DNA of 24,207 nt. It comes from JBOFLG01 sp051657745 (GTDB lineage Bacteria > Actinomycetota > Actinomycetes > Actinomycetales > Dermatophilaceae). Below, piece by piece: positions 1-5,997 of the stretch. Each line of letters begins with the position of its first letter. Positions within the stretch are counted from its first letter, which is position 1. Under the pieces are notes generated by a model that worked only from the letters and a program-made list of their open reading frames with translations, ran no database searches and was not told the origin of the DNA. The stretch lies in contig JBOFLG010000168.1 in the NCBI GenBank assembly GCA_051657745.1, forward strand, positions 1-24,207, read 5' to 3'. Both the position numbers and the translations under genes were made by a program.

Positions 1-239
1 TGGCGGTCGACGAGGTCGGCGAGGCGCCCGACCAGCGGCAGCACCGCGATGTAGCCGAGCAGGAAGCCGCTGATGATCGGGGTCGCCTGCTGGAGTTCGT
101 CGATGCCCAGGCCGACGCCGCGCATCATGTCGGTCAGGGCGAGGACGACCACGTAGGTGTCGGCCGCCGCGAGCGCTACCGCCACCGAGGCGGTGGCGAG
201 CAGCGCCCTAGGGGCGGGTGATCGTGGTGGGCGCGCCAT
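1..239 (-). CDS. MFS efflux transporter, N-terminal part (partial, runs off the left edge)
   Basis: Only the first 79 codons are present. The start is the ATG at 239, inside the last codons of the upstream lipoprotein gene, which gives a 32-nt overlap. The peptide begins MARPPRSPAPRALLATASVA, a short basic N-terminus. Two hydrophobic segments follow (about residues 13-33 and 48-62), and then GRLADLVDR, matching the loop 2-3 motif typical of major facilitator transporters. An LprG-type lipoprotein directly followed by an MFS protein is the mycobacterial lprG-p55 (Rv1411c-Rv1410c) arrangement. There the pair works together in export of triacylglycerol or lipoglycans and in drug tolerance. The same role here is inferred from order and family. 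The start codon lacks a clear Shine-Dalgarno sequence, consistent with translational coupling. The C-terminal twelve-helix architecture cannot be checked. Confidence 0.8.
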   Translation of the reverse strand, partial: MARPPRSPAPRALLATASVAVALAAADTYVVVLALTDMMRGVGLGIDELQQATPIISGFLLGYIAVLPLVGRLADLVDR

Positions 240-909
240 AGTCGGTGAGGGTCAGCGTGTAGGTGGCCTCGGCGCCGGGGAAGAACGGCCCGACGAGGGT
301 GGCGGAGCGCAGTTCGTCGGCATCGGTGAGCGCGTAGGTGACGCGATAGGTGCCGCGACCGTCCCCGAGGCCCAAGAGGTCGGTGACCTGAGCGCCGGGC
401 AGGGTGCCGGTGACCTGGTCGAGCACCTCTCGACCGGCGCGCACCCGGCTGCCGGCGGCCGGGTCGGCGGTCAGCGGGAGCAGTGCCGAGATGCCCTGCT
501 CGGGGTGGACGAAGGTGGCCGGGTTCGGCGCGTTCAGGGTGTCGAGGTCGGTCTCGACGAAGTCGGGCGTGAACACCTTGACCCACGCAGTCTCGCCGAT
601 GGCGACGACCTCGACCTCGCCGTCGACGCCGTTGACCGACCCGGTGATGGTGCCCGCGAACTTCGGCTCGGTCGCGCTGATGACGCCCGAGCCCGTCGCG
701 GCGGTGACCCCGCTCTGCCGCTCCGGCACGTCGGCGCTGGACACCTCGATGCGCACCGATCCGGCGCCGTCAAAGGCCGCCTTGGCAGCGGCGAGCCGCT
801 GCACCGGGTCACGGTCGCCGGCGGCATCCTCCCCGGAGCATCCGGCGACGAGCGCCGCGACCGCGACCGGTATGGCGAGAAGGAGAGCGCGACGGTGAGG
901 CACGCGCAC
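208..909 (-). CDS. lprG: LppX/LprAFG-family lipoprotein, LprG-like
   Basis: This 233-residue protein has a lipoprotein signal peptide: basic RVPHRR, a hydrophobic stretch, and lipobox LVAGC with the lipidated Cys at residue 24. The mature part (PVQRLAAAKAAFDGAGSVRI and onward) has the look and length of the LppX_LprAFG family, which forms a half-barrel with a cavity for lipids. It is predicted to sit on the outer face of the membrane and hand lipid to the overlapping downstream MFS exporter. The GTG at 909 was chosen as the start. A second GTG at 903 is equally possible, because a TAGGGT box lies exactly 6 nt before it, the usual leaderless geometry. The lprG symbol rests on family resemblance plus synteny; other Lpr paralogues look similar. 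Confidence 0.8.
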   Translation of the reverse strand: MRVPHRRALLLAIPVAVAALVAGCSGEDAAGDRDPVQRLAAAKAAFDGAGSVRIEVSSADVPERQSGVTAATGSGVISATEPKFAGTITGSVNGVDGEVEVVAIGETAWVKVFTPDFVETDLDTLNAPNPATFVHPEQGISALLPLTADPAAGSRVRAGREVLDQVTGTLPGAQVTDLLGLGDGRGTYRVTYALTDADELRSATLVGPFFPGAEATYTLTLTDYGAPTTITRP

Positions 910-915
910 ACCCTA
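910..915 (-). promoter_or_regulatory. Candidate -10 box of a leaderless promoter for lprG
   Basis: TAGGGT (TANNNT class) is followed by 6 nt and then a GTG at 903. The same spacing occurs at other genes of this window. No convincing -35 was seen. Confidence 0.35.
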
Positions 916-1517
916 GGCCAGCGGATGCCGATGCAGCGCCGCCCCTCTGCCGCACACCGACACAGACCCCAGTTCACAGCCTCCACCAGCCAACCTTCCG
1001 TAGCCCTGGGGCTCACCCGTCGTGGTGATACCGCGGAGGGTCGCGCCCCGAGCCGTTGCCCCGGTTCGCCGCGACGTGCACGGTGATCGTGGAAACCCTG
1101 ATCGCCGTAGCGGCACACCGAAGCAGTCCGTCTGAGGACGTGCTGGAAAGAGCCCATCTGACGGGTTGGCGCTCAATAACTACCAGCTATTCCTCCAGTT
1201 CATACTTGCCAATAACTGGTCGGTTACCGTCGGTGACATGAGGAAGCCCGACCAGAATCCGAGTCGTGTCGGATCGAGTTGGTGCGCCCGCCTCGGCGAG
1301 TTCGCGTCCGACGGTGACGCCGCAAGGGCGGGGCGTCGCCATCAGTTGTGATGGGGGTGCGCGGGCGGCGCGCCAGCGCCGAGCGCGTGGCGGTCCTGGT
1401 CAAAGGCCTCGCAGCCGGGGGCGGTTGAGGCGCGTAGCGCCGGCTTGGCGTCTTTGACGCCTGCCGAACGGTAAGAACCCATCGTCGGTCTGCTCATGAC
1501 GCGAAAGGGAGACCATC
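910..1517. other. 600-bp gap without a convincing gene; contains an AT-rich island
   Basis: No open frame here has a ribosome site and plausible composition together. The stretch 1172-1219 is clearly AT-richer than its surroundings and holds nested symmetry: CCAGTT at 1195-1200 pairs with AACTGG at 1214-1219, and AATAACT near 1174 pairs imperfectly with AGCTATT. The word AATAAC occurs twice (about 1174 and 1211). A small hairpin, GGCGTC-TTT-GACGCC, lies at 1447-1461. The region could hold operators and promoters for the divergent lprG and resolvase-like genes, or be a remnant of inserted DNA. Confidence 0.4.
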
Positions 1518-1853
1518 GTGCTCGTCTCTGAGACCGGCATCCAGCCCCTGATGTACGGCTACCTGCGCGCACCTGAGGAGATGCCGGACGACGACCTTGA
1601 CCGCGCAGTCCACCACCTGCAGCGCTACGCCGAGACCGAGGGCTACTGCTACGCAACCACGTTCCTCGAGTACGAGCCCGGTTCGCAGGACGCATTCGCC
1701 GAACTGATCGCCGAGCTCAAGCGAGCCGAGGCCAGGCACGTGGTGGTGCCGTCACTCGAGCACCTCTCGAGTCACCGGCTCATACGCGCCAGCATGGTCG
1801 ACCGGCTCGAGCTGGACGCCAGTGCCTCGGTGTTGACGCCGGACGGCACGTGA
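1518..1853 (+). CDS. Degenerate serine-recombinase-like small protein
   Basis: The protein has 111 residues. The N-terminus MLVSETGIQPLMYGYLRAPE resembles the first strand and active-site loop of the resolvase N-terminal domain (GYxRVS). The later segment ARHVVVPSLEHLSSHRLIRA matches the strand-helix after it (VVxSLDRLxR). The position of the catalytic serine (YxRVS) reads YLRAPEE here, so strand-transfer activity is unlikely. There is no DNA-binding C-terminal helix-turn-helix. From memory, stand-alone proteins of this shape occur in other actinobacteria near XRE-type regulators, as here. The GTG start has AAAGGGAG 5-10 nt upstream. A regulatory or structural role is more likely than recombination, but the function is unknown. 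Confidence 0.7.
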   Translation: MLVSETGIQPLMYGYLRAPEEMPDDDLDRAVHHLQRYAETEGYCYATTFLEYEPGSQDAFAELIAELKRAEARHVVVPSLEHLSSHRLIRASMVDRLELDASASVLTPDGT

Positions 1854-1945
1854 CGGACCGGCACCGGCTCGACCTGGGGATGAGTCCTGAGGGCCGCGTC
1901 GACGAGCTCATCCACACCGAAGCGATCAGTGCCACCCGTCCCTGA
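1850..1945 (+). CDS. Possible 31-residue protein coupled to the resolvase-like gene
   Basis: A GTG overlaps the TGA of the preceding gene (GTGA) and opens a 31-codon frame whose peptide begins VTDRHRLDLGMSPEGRVDEL. The overlap geometry favours real translation; the shortness and lack of a recognised family argue against it. No function can be given. Confidence 0.3.
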   Translation: MTDRHRLDLGMSPEGRVDELIHTEAISATRP

Positions 1946-2003
1946 GGACTGTCGCGCGCCGATCGCGAATAGACTTCACTCCGCGAGGCTTTCAGCGACG
2001 CTT

Positions 2004-2040
2004 CGCCATGCGCAGTGGCATGTTCCCACTGCGCATGGCG
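2004..2040. terminator. Perfect 15-bp hairpin between the resolvase-like and XRE genes
   Basis: The left arm CGCCATGCGCAGTGG (2004-2018) and right arm CCACTGCGCATGGCG (2026-2040) are exact reverse complements around a 7-nt loop. No T-run follows, only GGTTTCG. It could stop transcription of the upstream genes, act as an operator for the XRE regulator that starts 87 bp later, or be a recombination or protein-binding site. Confidence 0.6.
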
Positions 2041-2127
2041 GGTTTCGCGCTATGCAAGGTTCCGTGGTGGGCTGGCGCGACGGTGCGGGTTCGTGAGCCG
2101 GTGTGATCCAAGCGTGAGAGGTCAGTT

Positions 2128-3357
2128 GTGCTGGAGCAACGGGAGACGATCGGCGAGCGGGTCCGGCGGACCCGGCTTCGGTTGGGCCTGCCTCAGGCCG
2201 ACCTGGCGGCTTCGGTCGGTCGAACGCAGGGGTGGGTGTCGAAGGTCGAGAGGGGTGATGTCGAACTTGATCGGACCAGCGTCATCAGCCAGCTTGCGGT
2301 AGCGCTTCATTGCCACCCGAACGACCTCATGGATCGGCCGTATGTGGCGGGCAAGGCGTCGGAGAACCAGTGGCAGGTTTCCGCAGCTTCCATCGTGCGG
2401 GAGCTGCGCCGCTACGATCTGACGCCGGTCTTCGACGGACAGCCCCGCCCGGTGGTCGAGCTCTGGGCTGACACCGAGCGCCTGCACCGGTTGAGGGATG
2501 CGGCGGCCAGCGTTGCGATCATGAAGGTGCTTCCGGACATGCTGCGGGAGTCACGCGCTCTTGCCGAGGTTTCTTCCGGACGCGAGCGAGAAGAGGCTTA
2601 CGCGATCTATGCCGTCGAGTGCAAGTTCGCGCACACCGCTGCGCACGCGCTCGGCCATCCGGAACTTATCGCCATGGCGTGCGAGCGGGCAGCGTGGTCG
2701 GCGCGGCTGTCCGGGGATCCCGTGCTGGAGTCGGTAGCGGACTGGATGCGGGTGTGGGACATGTGGGCGACGGCTGACTGGGATGATTCACTCTTCCTTT
2801 CCGACAAGGCGCTGCAAAGGATCGAAAGTCAGTTCGACGCGGGTGATCCGCTGGCTGTTCGGGCGTGGGGAACGCTTCACCTTCGTGCTGCTGTCGCGGC
2901 GGCCCGCGCCGGCCGGGCGCAGGAAGCCGAGGGCCGCATCGGACATGCCGCGACAGCAGCAGTTCTGGTCGATGCCGACCGTGAGCCAGTGCTCGACCGA
3001 CACTCGTTGACCTTCTCCGGCGGGAACGTCCAGATCCATGCCATCTCGGTCCACCTAGAGATGGGGAACCACGCCAGGGCTCTGGCTCTCAATGAACGCG
3101 CCGATCCGACGACCGTCGCGGCTCTGCCTGGTTGCCGGCAAGGGCACCACCACATGGACCTTGCCCGGGCCTGGCTGTGGGATGGCAACCGCGACAAGGC
3201 GCTCAAGGAGCTGGAACTAGCGGAGAAGATCGCTCCGCAACTGGTGCGGAACCATCCGATCGGCCGGGCCACGCTGCGCAAGATCGTCTACGCGGAGAGA
3301 TCGACCACCCGGGAGAAGGTGCGCCGGATGTCCGACCGCTTCCATCTGGATGGATAG
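2128..3357 (+). CDS. XRE-family transcriptional regulator with a long helical (TPR-like) domain
   Basis: The protein has 409 residues. Residues 8-66 form an XRE helix-turn-helix: GERVRRTRLRLGLPQADLAA, then VGRTQGWVSKVERG, with the usual turn and the ERG signature. The remaining 340 residues are helical and Ala/Leu/Arg-rich with no transmembrane segment, resembling the TPR-like sensor domain of many actinobacterial XRE regulators that bind a peptide or partner protein. The GTG start at 2128 has AGAGG 7 nt upstream. It follows the resolvase-like gene and the 15-bp hairpin on the same strand. Target genes are unknown; self-control through the hairpin is a guess. Confidence 0.85.
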   Translation: MLEQRETIGERVRRTRLRLGLPQADLAASVGRTQGWVSKVERGDVELDRTSVISQLAVALHCHPNDLMDRPYVAGKASENQWQVSAASIVRELRRYDLTPVFDGQPRPVVELWADTERLHRLRDAAASVAIMKVLPDMLRESRALAEVSSGREREEAYAIYAVECKFAHTAAHALGHPELIAMACERAAWSARLSGDPVLESVADWMRVWDMWATADWDDSLFLSDKALQRIESQFDAGDPLAVRAWGTLHLRAAVAAARAGRAQEAEGRIGHAATAAVLVDADREPVLDRHSLTFSGGNVQIHAISVHLEMGNHARALALNERADPTTVAALPGCRQGHHHMDLARAWLWDGNRDKALKELELAEKIAPQLVRNHPIGRATLRKIVYAERSTTREKVRRMSDRFHLDG

Positions 3358-3436
3358 GCAGGACCACGGCCGGACCATCGCCAGGTGCGCCGGATGCGGC
3401 CGGCCGAACCTCGCATCAGCCGACGGCGAACACCGG

Positions 3437-3466
3437 TCGACGAGGCGCGAAGAGAACGCCTACCGT
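3437..3466 (+). promoter_or_regulatory. Candidate leaderless promoter of the ClgR/PopR-like gene
   Basis: TCGACG at 3437-3442 is separated by 18 nt from TACCGT at 3461-3466. The ATG follows 6 nt later with no Shine-Dalgarno sequence, so the transcript probably begins at or next to the start codon. Confidence 0.4.
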
Positions 3467-3472
3467 CAAGCC

Positions 3473-3934
3473 ATGGGCACCCTCCATCGCCTCGACGACC
3501 GCCGCCGCACCCGGTCGGCGTCACCGCTGGCAACGACCGCGACACCGGTGTCGCCGGTGTCGGCCACAACGCCGGCCGAACGTCGTGGCCGACCCGGCGA
3601 GCCGGTCCCCGCACCGTCGCTGCGTCGGAGGACGGCCGAGCCTGGCGCGCGGTCGTCATCCGCGCCCGAGCCGCTCTGGCGCGAGTTGCTGGGCCCCGCG
3701 TTGCGCCTCGAACGCACCGCCCGCGGTGAGCGCATCGCCGACGTCGCCGGGCGCGCGGGAGTCTCACCGCAGTACCTCTCCGAGGTCGAGCGAGGCCGCA
3801 AGGATGCCTCGTCCGAGGTGCTCTCGGCGTGCGCCGGCGCCCTCGGACTCACCGTCACCGAGGTCGCCCGGCGGGCGCTGGTGACGCGCACGTCATCCGG
3901 CCGCGGCCCCGAGGCTCGCCTGCTCGCCGGCTGA
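3473..3934 (+). CDS. ClgR/PopR-like XRE regulator of clp genes
   Basis: The ATG at 3473 gives 153 residues. Residues 69-135 are an XRE helix-turn-helix with the hallmark VSPQYLSEVERGRKDASSEV, very close to the VSxGYLSEVERGxKEASSE core of ClgR and its paralogue PopR, known activators of clpP operons in Streptomyces, mycobacteria and corynebacteria. The gene converges on two clpP genes and its 3' end overlaps the distal clpP by 42 nt, so context and sequence agree. Known ClgR proteins start almost directly with the DNA-binding domain; here about 65 disordered Thr/Pro/Arg-rich residues precede it. Streptomyces ClgR and PopR are themselves ClpP substrates through C-terminal alanines; this one ends RLLAG, so that degron is not evident. 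An upstream in-frame ATG at 3350 is possible but less likely. Confidence 0.82.
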   Translation: MGTLHRLDDRRRTRSASPLATTATPVSPVSATTPAERRGRPGEPVPAPSLRRRTAEPGARSSSAPEPLWRELLGPALRLERTARGERIADVAGRAGVSPQYLSEVERGRKDASSEVLSACAGALGLTVTEVARRALVTRTSSGRGPEARLLAG

Positions 3935-4519
3935 CCGCGACGCCATCACCGCGTCGACCACGCCGTACTCGACCGCGGCCGGCGCAGGGAGCACCAGGTC
4001 ACGCTCGGTGTTCGAGCGCACCTGTGCGGGAGTGCGGCCCGTGTGCCGCGCCAGCAACTCCTCCTGAATGGCTCGCACCCGCTCCACTTCGTCGGCCTCC
4101 AGAATGAGATCGGGCACCGTGCCCCGCCCCTCCGCCGCGGGCGCATGGATGACGACCCGCCCGTGCGGGAGGATGGTGCGGTATCCCTTCGCTCCCCCGG
4201 CCAGCAGCACCGCCGCGGTCGCGGTCGCCTGCCCGACGCAGGTGGTTTCGACGCGGGGACGTACGTACTGCATCGCGTCGTAGATGGCGAGCGTCGCCGG
4301 GATCGAACCGCCAGGACTGTTGAGGTACAGCGCGATCGGCGCGTCCGGCCGGTCGTTCTCAAGGTGCAGCAGTTGGGCGATGACCACGTTCGCGACGCCG
4401 TCGTCGATACCGGTGCCCAGATAGACGACCCGATCGGCGAGCAGGCGGCTGTAGATGTCGACCGTGCGCTCACCGAGCGGAGTACGGGTGGTCACGTACG
4501 GGATCGGGTAGGTGCTCAT
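3893..4519 (-). CDS. clpP: ClpP-family protein lacking the catalytic serine
   Basis: The 208-residue protein has a complete ClpP fold: LYLNSPGGS at 64-72, VIHAP with the catalytic-position His125, and TERD with Asp174. The nucleophile motif, normally GQAAS or GMAAS, reads CVGQATATAAVLL, which places Ala100 where the catalytic Ser belongs. By analogy with cyanobacterial and plastid ClpR, it should form a ring but not cut peptides. Thr99 and Thr101 flank the site, and a displaced threonine nucleophile cannot be excluded. The ATG overlaps the stop of the upstream active clpP (ATGA), giving coupled synthesis and suggesting a mixed tetradecamer. The stop codon lies within one copy of the CGGATGACG word. 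The 3' end is antisense to the regulator's 3' end. Confidence 0.9.
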   Translation of the reverse strand: MSTYPIPYVTTRTPLGERTVDIYSRLLADRVVYLGTGIDDGVANVVIAQLLHLENDRPDAPIALYLNSPGGSIPATLAIYDAMQYVRPRVETTCVGQATATAAVLLAGGAKGYRTILPHGRVVIHAPAAEGRGTVPDLILEADEVERVRAIQEELLARHTGRTPAQVRSNTERDLVLPAPAAVEYGVVDAVMASRSAGEQASLGAAAG

Positions 4520-5169
4520 CGCGCGTTCGCCCCCGCCGTCGTCGCCGAGGCATGCCCCGTACCCAGGCCGACGACCTGGCGCCGGCGCGGCAGCACGTCA
4601 TCCGCGGTCTCGACGATCGCGTCGACGAAGCCGTAGTCGAGCGCCTCGGTGGCCGCGAACCAGCGGTCTCGCCGCGAGTCGTCCTCGACCTTCGTGACGG
4701 GCTGGCCGGTGTCCTCGGCGATGCAGCGCAGCACCACGTCGCGGGTCTGCCGGAGGTCGTCGGCCTGGATGGCGATGTCCATGGCCGTGCCACCGATGCC
4801 GGCGCTGCCCTGGTGCAGCAGCACCTTGGCGTGCGGCATCGTGTACCGCTTGCCTCTCGCACCTGCGGAGAGCAGGAACTGCCCTGCGCTGTATGCCATC
4901 CCGAGGTTGATGGTCACCACGTCGTTGGGCACGGCACGCATGCAGTCCCGGATGGCGAGCATCCCCGGCACCGAGCCACCCACCGAGTTGACGAGCAGTC
5001 GGATGTCGGTGGCCGGGTCATCAGCGCTCAGCATCAGGATGGCCGTGCACAGCCGGTTGGAGTTACGTTCTTCCAGCGGTTCTCCGAGCAGCAGCGTGCG
5101 CTCGGCGTACATGCGCCGGTACAGCTCGCCGTCGAGACTCGCGGCCGGGTCGGTTCCGTTCTCTCCCAT
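4516..5169 (-). CDS. clpP: ATP-dependent Clp protease proteolytic subunit (catalytically complete)
   Basis: The chosen ATG at 5169 gives 217 residues, normal for ClpP. The triad is visible: Ser94 in LGMAYSAGQFLL, His119 in VLLHQG and Asp168 in RRDRWF. The motif usually written NSPGGS reads NSVGGS at 61-66, an unusual change in the substrate-binding strand. The protein should form a barrel with the downstream inactive paralogue and receive substrates from a Clp ATPase; ClpX or ClpC would be needed and neither is in this window. A G-rich GGTGGGGGC lies just before the start. A longer frame reaches 5301, but its extra N-terminus is unlike ClpP. The order active-then-partner and the PopR-like neighbour recall the Streptomyces clpP3-clpP4/PopR group. 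Confidence 0.92.
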   Translation of the reverse strand: MGENGTDPAASLDGELYRRMYAERTLLLGEPLEERNSNRLCTAILMLSADDPATDIRLLVNSVGGSVPGMLAIRDCMRAVPNDVVTINLGMAYSAGQFLLSAGARGKRYTMPHAKVLLHQGSAGIGGTAMDIAIQADDLRQTRDVVLRCIAEDTGQPVTKVEDDSRRDRWFAATEALDYGFVDAIVETADDVLPRRRQVVGLGTGHASATTAGANAR

Positions 5170-5196
5170 GCCCCCACCATCGGATGACGCGGCGCG

Positions 5197-5229
5197 GCGC
5201 GGGAAGCCCGCGCTGCCCTGAGCAGCGCG
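5197..5229. promoter_or_regulatory. Overlapping inverted repeats upstream of the clpP operon, candidate operator
   Basis: GCGCGGG-AAG-CCCGCGC (5197-5213) overlaps CGCGCTGC-CCTGA-GCAGCGCG (5209-5229); both are perfect. They lie 28-60 bp upstream of the clpP start, where a ClgR/PopR-type activator would bind. The spacing does not match the CGCY-N3-RGCG core I recall for ClgR, so the assignment is tentative. Confidence 0.35.
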
Positions 5230-5388
5230 CCGCCGCCACCAGCAGCGCCGGGCCCGACGAACGTGGGTGAAGCCCCAGTCCGCGGGACCCGGGCTCGTCA
5301 CGTCGAGGGCCGGTCGACCTCAGCGCTCGTGATCGTCGGCGGACGCCGCTGGGAGGTCGTGCCTAGGAATTCGCCCAGGGAACGGCCG

Positions 5389-5997
5389 ATGTGGTCGGGT
5401 CGGCCACGTGTTTCGCTGAGCGACATGGACATCAGTGATGTTGTCGTCGTCGCCGTCGCGATAGCGGGTCTGTTCGCTGCCGCACTCGGTGCACCGGCGG
5501 TCATGGTTCGCTGGGCCGCGCGGAGCCAGGCGCTCCGGGCGGAGCAGGTTCTTCACCTGGTGCTTCCCGGCGAGCAGGTGCGCGAGGTGGCCGTCGGCCG
5601 GGCACGCCGACCCCTGCGGTTCACCGGCGCCCTGGTGGCGCTCGGCACGGTCGCCGTCGTCGCGGCACGCCCACTCGGCATCGCCCCCAGCGCAGTCGTG
5701 GCGATGGGGGTGGTTGCTGCCCTGCTCGTCACGCACCACCGCGTCCTGGTGGCGGCCACCGCGACGGAGGTCGTCGTCATCGAGACCACCCGCGACCTGG
5801 AACCGGTGCGGATCGTCGGCCGGATGCCGCTCAGTGAGTGGCAACCGACCCCGGGATGGGGCGCAGCAAGTTGCCCGATCGGGACCATCGACATCGTGGT
5901 CGCCTGCGCCGCGCTCGGCCATCAGGCCACCACCGGCGCGCTACAGAACCCGGTGCTGGCAATCGAGCGGCCGGGGGTCACGGTCAGGTCAGCGTGA
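5389..5997 (+). CDS. Hypothetical membrane protein between clpP and clpB
   Basis: About 202 residues are encoded from the ATG at 5389 (AGGGA 7 nt upstream), or 190 from the ATG at 5425 (MDISDVV, which begins directly with a membrane segment). Three hydrophobic helices are visible: DVVVVAVAIAGLFAAALGA, a segment around FTGALVALGTVAVVAA, and SAVVAMGVVAALLV. A soluble C-terminal part of about 85 residues follows, with alternating hydrophobic strands (HHRVLVAATATEVVVIETTR), suggestive of a small beta domain. No family is recognised. The gene is divergent from clpP and convergent on clpB, and its last 14 nt overlap the clpB 3' end. A link to proteostasis is positional only. Confidence 0.65.
   Translation: MWSGRPRVSLSDMDISDVVVVAVAIAGLFAAALGAPAVMVRWAARSQALRAEQVLHLVLPGEQVREVAVGRARRPLRFTGALVALGTVAVVAARPLGIAPSAVVAMGVVAALLVTHHRVLVAATATEVVVIETTRDLEPVRIVGRMPLSEWQPTPGWGAASCPIGTIDIVVACAALGHQATTGALQNPVLAIERPGVTVRSA

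Noticed and set aside
1166..1351. A 61-codon plus-strand frame covering the AT-rich island
   Set aside because: There is no ribosome site, the composition changes midway, and no family is recognised.
1518..1853. Active serine recombinase with an attachment site
   Set aside because: The catalytic serine motif and the DNA-binding domain are missing, and no direct-repeat attachment pair flanks the segment.
5170..5301. Longer N-terminus for the active ClpP
   Set aside because: The added residues are Arg/Ser-rich, cover the inverted repeats and have no counterpart in ClpP proteins.
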